From Bifidobacterium breve (GTDB lineage: Bacteria; Actinomycetota; Actinomycetes; S36-B12): a stretch of 18,783 bases of DNA. The stretch covers positions 1 through 18,783 of the forward strand of contig CAMDKJ010000013.1 in NCBI GenBank assembly GCA_945900705.1. Reading direction: 5' to 3'. The translations under genes and the position numbers were made by a program. Positions 14,138 through 18,783 of the stretch are shown here, one piece after another. Every line of letters starts with the position of its first letter. The stretch's first letter is position 1. Under the pieces are notes generated by a model. It did no database searches. It saw only the letters and a program-made list of their open reading frames with translations, and had not been told where the DNA came from.

Positions 14138-15949
14138 ATGGCCGATCGTTTCCCTAGTCCCTTTGATATTGCTACACCTGAGGGCGCCGAGGGTTGGCAA
14201 GACATGTACACCTACCCCTCCTTGTTCTCCGAGCAACGACGTGGGTTCGAGGATTCAATGTTCTGGTTCCAAGATGGCGTGCACTGGCCAAATGTGCTCA
14301 CCCCGTGGGACGCTACCTTTTACGAATTCGCCATCGCATCCCTCTCCCAGTACAACACCCGCCATCTGCAGGTGCCACCGGCCAACGGAATCGCCTTCCG
14401 GATTCTAAACGGCTTCGGCTACCTATCACCGGTGCCGGCTGATCCCAATACGATTGAGGAACGTGCCGCTAACTTCACGGACCGAGCAGGTCACTACTTC
14501 ATGAATTGGGATAGCCTTTATGACCAGTGGATGGTCAAGATACGAACTTTGGTAGGAGAACTCGAATCACTGGAATTCGCAACCTTGCCCGAGCTAGAAG
14601 ATGCCGACGATGTTGTGAAATCGGGCGCGGGTCTTGGTACCGGGTATAAAATACAAGACAACTACCATCGGTTGATTAGCCTCGGGTTGAAATTGTGGAA
14701 TTACCACTTCGAATTCCTAAATCTCGGCTATGCGGCCTACCTTGACTTTTTCATGTTTTGCAAGACAGTTTTCCCGAGCATTCCGGATCTTGCGATCGCA
14801 AAAATGGTTGCCGGCGTCGACGTCGATCTGTTCCGCCCAGATGATGAACTAAAGCGGTTGGCCCGCAAGGCCGTGGAGTCTGGTGTTGCCGAGGCTTTCT
14901 CCGCAGGTGACGTTGAAGCAACCTGCCAGATCCTGAAGGGATCCTCCGAAGGGCAAAGTTGGATTGCTTCCTTCCAGGAGTCCGCTGAGCCGTGGTTTAA
15001 CTTCTCCACAGGCTCGGGCTTCTACCACCAAGACAAAATTTGGATTGAGAACGTTGAGGTTCCCTTCGAATTCATCCGCAATTACATCAACATGTTGAAT
15101 GAAGGACAGGACCTCAGTCGTCCCGTTGACGCCATTCGTGCCGAGCGTGACAGAGTGGTAACCGAATACACTGCTCTGCTGGAAAACCCCGAGGATCAGG
15201 AAGCCTTCCAAGGAAAACTCGGATTGGCTCGGACAGTGTTCCCTTACGTGGAGAACCACAACTTTTATGTCGAGCACTGGAGCCACTCGGTCATCTGGCG
15301 CAAGATGCGCCAGTTGGGTCAAGTATTCGTCAAGGAGGGGTTCTGGTCTGAAGCTGACGACATCTTCTACCTCAAGCGCACCGAGGTTGAAGATGCTCTG
15401 TGGGACTACTACGTTGCCTGGGCGACTCCGGAAGCTCCGGCTGGGCCGGGGTATTGGCCGAAGATCATCGCCGATCGTAAACGCATCTGCGAGGCCTTGG
15501 CGAAGGTGAAGCCGAGTCCAGGTTTGGGAGTCCCACCTGAGGTCGTCACTGAGCCGTTCACCGTCATGCTGTGGGGCATTACTTCAGACAGCGTGAAGTC
15601 GTGGTTGGGTGGCGGCGAAGCAACCGAAGGAGAATTACGCGGCATGGCGGCGTCTCCCGGCGTGGTGGAAGGTCTCGCGCGGGTCGTCCTCTCCCCTGCT
15701 CAACTAAGTGAAATTCAACAGGGCGAAATCCTAGTGGCGCCGCTGACAACTCCTAGTTGGGCGCCGATCTTCGGGAAGATCCAAGCCACCGTCACCGACA
15801 GCGGTGGCATGATGAGCCACGCCGCCATAGTCTGTCGTGAATACGGCCTGCCGGCGGTAACTGGCACCGGATTCGCAACGTCAAATATCACCACCGGGCA
15901 GCGCATCCGGGTCGATGGTACCAACGGAATTGTGACGTTACTGGATTGA
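14138..15949 (+). CDS. Phenylphosphate synthase-like phosphohistidine/aryl-binding subunit
   Basis: This 603-aa protein ends in a PEP-utilising mobile (phosphohistidine) domain at about residues 515-603: GMAASPGVVEGLARV, then TDSGGMMSHAAIVCREYG with catalytic His561. There is no C-terminal PEP/pyruvate-binding TIM barrel, so it is not a normal PEP synthase. The large N-terminal region is rich in Trp, Tyr and Phe (for example FYEFAIASLSQYNTRHLQ) and would bind the phenolic acceptor. Size and domain order match the 70-kDa subunit of Thauera aromatica phenylphosphate synthase (as I recall, phosphorylated at His569) and the CreH/CreI-type alkylphenol kinases of Corynebacterium. AAAGGAA precedes the ATG. 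No third, CBS-domain subunit is present. Confidence 0.85.
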   Translation: MADRFPSPFDIATPEGAEGWQDMYTYPSLFSEQRRGFEDSMFWFQDGVHWPNVLTPWDATFYEFAIASLSQYNTRHLQVPPANGIAFRILNGFGYLSPVPADPNTIEERAANFTDRAGHYFMNWDSLYDQWMVKIRTLVGELESLEFATLPELEDADDVVKSGAGLGTGYKIQDNYHRLISLGLKLWNYHFEFLNLGYAAYLDFFMFCKTVFPSIPDLAIAKMVAGVDVDLFRPDDELKRLARKAVESGVAEAFSAGDVEATCQILKGSSEGQSWIASFQESAEPWFNFSTGSGFYHQDKIWIENVEVPFEFIRNYINMLNEGQDLSRPVDAIRAERDRVVTEYTALLENPEDQEAFQGKLGLARTVFPYVENHNFYVEHWSHSVIWRKMRQLGQVFVKEGFWSEADDIFYLKRTEVEDALWDYYVAWATPEAPAGPGYWPKIIADRKRICEALAKVKPSPGLGVPPEVVTEPFTVMLWGITSDSVKSWLGGGEATEGELRGMAASPGVVEGLARVVLSPAQLSEIQQGEILVAPLTTPSWAPIFGKIQATVTDSGGMMSHAAIVCREYGLPAVTGTGFATSNITTGQRIRVDGTNGIVTLLD

Positions 15950-15990
15950 GGAAGTACCAACCGAAACGAAAATCCAAAGTATTGGGTGGT

Positions 15991-16027
15991 TCCTCCGGGC
16001 GGGACACAGCAGTTGCCGTCCGGAGGA
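15991..16027 (+). other. Strong mRNA hairpin between synthase and oxygenase genes
   Basis: TCCTCCGGGCGG (15991-16002) pairs with CCGTCCGGAGGA (16016-16027) over 12 positions with a single G-U pair and a 13-nt loop. No T-run follows, so it is not a standard intrinsic terminator. It may stabilise the upstream mRNA, act as a partial terminator, or be a protein-binding dyad. A TAAGAT -10-like hexamer at about 16042-16047 could start a separate transcript for the Rieske oxygenase. It lies in the largest gap of the plus arm (125 bp). Confidence 0.5.
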
Positions 16028-16074
16028 GACTCAAACACCCTTAAGATAGAGTTCTTCGGTGGAAGGGGACGGGC

Positions 16075-17334
16075 ATGTTGACAGTCGAGCAAAATGAGGA
16101 GTTGACCCAGGTCGGACCTGGCACCCCGATGGGGGAGTTGCTCCGCAGATATTGGTACCCGATCGCGTTCGAGGAAGACTTTGACACGGTCCCGACGAAG
16201 TCGGTGCGTCTCCTCAGTGAGAACTGGACGTTATTCAAGACCCCGAAGGGCGGCAAGTACGGCATCGTGGCCGAGCACTGCCCGCATCGCCGTGCCTCAC
16301 TCACATATGGCGTGGTCCACGAGGACGGCATCCGCTGTGGCTACCACGGCTGGAAATTTGATTTCGATGGCCGGTGTTTGGAGCAACCGGCGGAGGGCGA
16401 CAATCAAAACTTCCGCGACCGCGTCCAGCAAAAGGCCGGGAAGGCGCAGCCAATGGGCGGCATGATCTGGGTTTACGTCGGCCCCGATCCGGCACCGGAA
16501 CTGCCGCGGTTCGACGTTTTTGTCATGGATGGGATGAAGGACTGCGGGTACTCCACGCTTCCATGTAACTGGTTGCAGATAATGGAAAACTCCGTAGATC
16601 CGCACCATGTCCAATGGCTGCATGGTTACTACTTCGAATTCCTTGGGCAAACCCACGGCTTCGATGCCCCGAAAGCCTTCCAGAAGAAGCACCTTCGAAC
16701 GGGTTTCGAGGAGATGGAATGGGGAATCTTGAAGCGGCGCATTCTGGAGGGTAGCTCCGAGGAAAACGATGACTGGAAGATCGGACACCCATTGGTGTTC
16801 CCGTACTTCATGCGGGTGGGCGGTGCGGGCATCGACCAGATGCAAATCCGTGTTCCAATCGACGACACCACCACCTGGAAACTGTTTTACTCCAACCACG
16901 CCCCAGTGGGCATAGATCCGCCGCCGCAGGCGCGCCCGGTGTTTTATGAGTTCCTGTGGAGAGATGCCGAAGGTCGCTTCATCACTGACTATATAGAAGG
17001 TCAGGACGTCATGGCGTGGGTCTCGCAGGGTACTGTGACGGATCGGTCTCAGGAACACCTCGGGCGCTCGGACGCCGGTGTCGCGATGCTCCGCAAGATG
17101 TTCAAGGAGAACATGCACAGGGTCGAGAAAGGCGAGGATCCCATCGGCGTCATCCGCGAACGCCATGATCGGATCAATCTTCCATGTGAGCGAGACAAGT
17201 TCGGTGCTGAAAGCGAATTTGCCAAGGCATGGATCACCGGCGGTTCCATGCGTTACAGCCCCATAAAACAGGAGATGTTGGAACTGCATGCCAGCGCTTG
17301 GGCGAATAAGGAGAAGGCCGGTGCCGGCGCCTGA
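16075..17334 (+). CDS. Rieske non-heme iron oxygenase, phthalate 4,5-dioxygenase-type alpha subunit
   Basis: This 419-aa oxygenase starts with VGPGTPMGELLRRYWYPIA, typical of the phthalate dioxygenase/VanA-like class that lacks a beta subunit. Rieske ligands are Cys69 and His71 (HCPHRRAS) and Cys88 and His91 (CGYHGWKFD). The mononuclear iron site is in ENSVDPHHVQWLHG, with bridging Asp175 and ligands His178 and His183; the C-terminal acidic ligand was not located. GGAAGGGG precedes the ATG. It follows the phosphotransferase pair in the plus arm, so its substrate may be a phosphorylated aromatic, hydroxylated to a catechol-level product. Ring hydroxylation or O-demethylation of an ordinary aromatic is the alternative. 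Its reductase is not in the window; the Rieske ferredoxin at 4336-4713 may supply electrons. Confidence 0.9.
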   Translation: MLTVEQNEELTQVGPGTPMGELLRRYWYPIAFEEDFDTVPTKSVRLLSENWTLFKTPKGGKYGIVAEHCPHRRASLTYGVVHEDGIRCGYHGWKFDFDGRCLEQPAEGDNQNFRDRVQQKAGKAQPMGGMIWVYVGPDPAPELPRFDVFVMDGMKDCGYSTLPCNWLQIMENSVDPHHVQWLHGYYFEFLGQTHGFDAPKAFQKKHLRTGFEEMEWGILKRRILEGSSEENDDWKIGHPLVFPYFMRVGGAGIDQMQIRVPIDDTTTWKLFYSNHAPVGIDPPPQARPVFYEFLWRDAEGRFITDYIEGQDVMAWVSQGTVTDRSQEHLGRSDAGVAMLRKMFKENMHRVEKGEDPIGVIRERHDRINLPCERDKFGAESEFAKAWITGGSMRYSPIKQEMLELHASAWANKEKAGAGA

Positions 17335-17623
17335 TGATTCTTTGACCAAGGAGGAGGCAGCGCGTGATCGTGTGGCACTGCCTCCAACACCGCATAGATT
17401 GCCCGACGCAGCTCAGTGGTTCGCAAGGGATGCTGAGCGGCACCTTGCGGATCGGCCGAAGTTCTGCCCGATGTGTGGCGTTGACCTTCAAGCCGACCGA
17501 GGTATCGCGACGGAATACTGGACAGCGGACGTTCGAGTCTTCATGACTTGGTGTGGAGGGTGCGGGTGGTTCGGCGAAGTGGTGCGCTTCGACATGGTGA
17601 CAATCATGGAGGAAGAGCATTAG
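17321..17623 (+). CDS. Small zinc-ribbon protein of unknown function
   Basis: This 100-aa protein has two CxxC knuckles, FCPMCG (Cys49, Cys52) and WCGGCG (Cys78, Cys81), making a four-Cys zinc ribbon or possibly a rubredoxin-like metal site, followed by a short acidic tail. GTG 17321 was chosen because AAGGAG (17308-17313) lies seven bases upstream. An ATG at 17288 would add 11 residues inside the oxygenase gene. It overlaps the Rieske oxygenase by 14 bp and its stop overlaps the next gene. That tight coupling suggests an accessory role for the oxygenase (electron transfer, assembly or protein contact), but no function can be assigned. Confidence 0.75.
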   Translation: MPAPDDSLTKEEAARDRVALPPTPHRLPDAAQWFARDAERHLADRPKFCPMCGVDLQADRGIATEYWTADVRVFMTWCGGCGWFGEVVRFDMVTIMEEEH

Positions 17624-18278
17624 TTCCACCCCCGCACTGGTTTTCGATTTTGGCGGGCCGGTACTTCTCACCCCGTTCGAATTGCGTCACATAGGTGAGG
17701 CAGCACTTGGCCTGCCCCGCGGTGCTCTAGCTTGGACAGGGCCATTCGAACCTGATGCGGACGTGAACTGGCGGTCATTTCAGGCTGGTGAGATCACGGA
17801 GGTTGAGTATTGGGATTTTCAGGTCGCACGTTTTGCAGAACTCACCGGACTCCCGGCCGAAATGCCGGTCCTGATGGGGTACCTCTATTCGGGCACGCAG
17901 GAACAACTGGTTAGGCCAGCGGCCCGAGAACTGATGCGGGATGCTCAGCGCGCTGGTCGGCCGGTCGGCATGCTCACAAACGATCTGACAGCCTTCCACG
18001 CTGAAGCTTGGATTGAGCGCATCACTATCATCAGCGAATTCGATGCAATGGTTGATGGGCGCAGAGACGGGGTGATGAAACCCAATCCAGCGGCGTACCT
18101 ACTAATTTGTGAACGCCTAGGCGTCGACCCGGCTCAAGTCGTGTTCGTCGATGATCAACAAGTGAACCTAGCAGGTGCGCAGGCCCTTGGACTTCAGTGT
18201 GTACATCTGGACCCCGCAAACCCGGAGCCCGGTTTTGCGGCAGCCAGGGGGTTACTTCAACTACCGACGGCTTCATAG
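17619..18278 (+). CDS. HAD-superfamily hydrolase, YihX/epoxide-hydrolase-N-like (copy 2), apparent ATT start
   Basis: This 219-aa paralogue of the HAD protein at 3683-4339 (218 aa) shares the landmarks ALVFDFGGPV (Asp10, Gly12), MLTND (Thr120-Asn121), Lys154 in VMKPNPAAY and VVFVDDQ (Asp178-Asp179), and a cap segment with matching GPF...AGE.TE.EYW spacing. No ATG, GTG or TTG exists between the in-frame stop at 17598-17600 and motif I. The first usual start (TTG 17682) would delete the nucleophile. ATT at 17619 is six bases after GGAGG (17608-17612), overlaps the zinc-ribbon stop (ATTAG) and gives the same length as copy 1. CTG 17637 is another option, as is a sequencing error. It is the last gene of the plus arm and a candidate aryl-phosphate phosphatase. 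Confidence 0.8.
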   Translation: MSSTPALVFDFGGPVLLTPFELRHIGEAALGLPRGALAWTGPFEPDADVNWRSFQAGEITEVEYWDFQVARFAELTGLPAEMPVLMGYLYSGTQEQLVRPAARELMRDAQRAGRPVGMLTNDLTAFHAEAWIERITIISEFDAMVDGRRDGVMKPNPAAYLLICERLGVDPAQVVFVDDQQVNLAGAQALGLQCVHLDPANPEPGFAAARGLLQLPTAS

Positions 18279-18422
18279 CTTAAGCCCATGGCTCGCACGC
18301 ACAGGTGGCACGCCTCAGCCGGAAAATCAACCAGTACGTGGCGCCGACACGGCTATCGCCTTAGCGAACGGCTGCCGCGCACCCGTGCCGGCAAGGTCAG
18401 ATCGCTCATCAGCGCCACTCCC

Positions 18423-18783
18423 CTAACGACCCCGCCCAATCCGCCGCATCGTCTTCGCCGGCAGGTAACGCGACAACACAGCACTAGGCCCAACAAGAAT
18501 AAGCAGATCGCGGGCCCGACTCATCCCGGTGTATAGAACACTGCGCGGATCAGCACCATCATGGAAGCCATCGACGGCCAGAACAACGACCGGCCGCTCC
18601 AACCCCTTGAACCCAGCAACCGTGGAGTAGAAGACATCATCGGTCGCCCATAGCTCCTTCCAATAGCGGGTCTTATCGTCGCCGAATTCAAGATGCACCG
18701 GGTGACGATGCGCGGTGGTCAGCAATGCCACATGCTCGGGCAGCGATCCGCGGTACTGCCGAAGACTCATTGGTTTGTCATTT
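18423..18783 (-). CDS. C-terminal end of a superfamily I (UvrD/Rep-like) DNA helicase, partial
   Basis: The frame is open through the right edge of the window, so only about the last 120 residues are seen. They contain STVAGFKGLERPVVVLAV (helicase motif V region) and VLYTGMSRARDLLILVG (motif VI), typical of the second RecA-like domain of UvrD-family ATP-dependent helicases, followed by a short basic tail. The gene converges with the HAD gene across a 144-bp gap that holds no clear terminator. It is not part of the aromatic locus and marks its right border. Confidence 0.8.
   Translation of the reverse strand, partial: NDKPMSLRQYRGSLPEHVALLTTAHRHPVHLEFGDDKTRYWKELWATDDVFYSTVAGFKGLERPVVVLAVDGFHDGADPRSVLYTGMSRARDLLILVGPSAVLSRYLPAKTMRRIGRGR

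Noticed and set aside
13016..15949. A frameshifted single PEP synthase gene
   Set aside because: Each gene has its own ribosome-binding site and a natural domain boundary, 42 bp separate them, and the PEP-binding barrel is absent, so the split is genuine.
16297..17349. Minus-strand 350-aa open frame opposite the Rieske oxygenase
   Set aside because: It is the shadow of a well-conserved oxygenase gene whose cluster motifs are intact on the plus strand; the antisense translation shows no family motifs.
18288..18536. 82-aa Arg-rich plus-strand frame in the right intergenic gap
   Set aside because: It overlaps the helicase C-terminus by more than 100 bp, has no ribosome-binding site and its basic composition is typical of an antisense shadow.
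1..18783. tRNA, rRNA, CRISPR arrays, insertion sequences or attachment sites
   Set aside because: No transposase or integrase motifs, no regularly spaced repeats and no recognisable structural RNA were seen; the flanks give no sign of recent integration.

Overview
The window looks like part of an actinobacterial chromosome (Actinomycetota). GC is moderate to high by eye, GTG starts are frequent, genes are packed with ATGA/GTGA overlaps, there is a short lipoprotein with a C-terminal lipobox, and one promoter appears leaderless. No rRNA, tRNA, CRISPR array or insertion sequence was seen. The genus cannot be fixed from the sequence alone.

Left flank (1-1929): a truncated minus-strand gene at the edge, a small Cys-containing lipoprotein with an intrinsic terminator, and a divergent two-gene module of an XRE-type HTH protein plus a nucleotidyltransferase. 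The module resembles an abortive-infection or toxin-antitoxin pair and has a repeated 12-bp element in its promoter. The right flank (18423-18783) is the C-terminal end of a superfamily I helicase.

The core (2263-18278) is one aromatic-degradation locus with two divergent arms that start from a short shared promoter region near 9990-10049. The minus arm (9980 to 3683) encodes an unknown 250-aa protein, an IclR regulator, and nearly all of the lower catechol meta-cleavage pathway: 2-oxopent-4-enoate hydratase, acylating acetaldehyde dehydrogenase, 4-hydroxy-2-oxovalerate aldolase, 4-oxalocrotonate decarboxylase and 4-oxalocrotonate tautomerase. It ends with a Rieske ferredoxin-like protein and a HAD hydrolase. 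The 2-hydroxymuconic semialdehyde dehydrogenase lies convergent to it at 2263-3699. No XylF/DmpD-type hydrolase is present, so only the dehydrogenase (4-oxalocrotonate) branch is encoded here.

The plus arm (10050 to 18278) encodes two tandem XylE-type catechol 2,3-dioxygenases, a histidine-phosphatase-family protein with a long N-terminal extension, a split PEP-synthase-like pair (359-aa ATP-grasp subunit and 603-aa phosphohistidine subunit) matching the architecture of phenylphosphate synthase, a phthalate-dioxygenase-type Rieske oxygenase, a small zinc-ribbon protein, and a second HAD hydrolase paralogous to the one ending the minus arm.

Read together, the most interesting reading is an aerobic 'phosphorylate, oxygenate, dephosphorylate, ring-cleave' route. 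A phenolic compound would be phosphorylated at the expense of ATP, the aryl phosphate hydroxylated by the Rieske oxygenase, phosphate lost spontaneously or through one of three candidate phosphatases, and the resulting catechol cleaved and converted to pyruvate and acetyl-CoA. Each family call is well supported by motifs. The phosphorylated-substrate Rieske step is inference from gene context.
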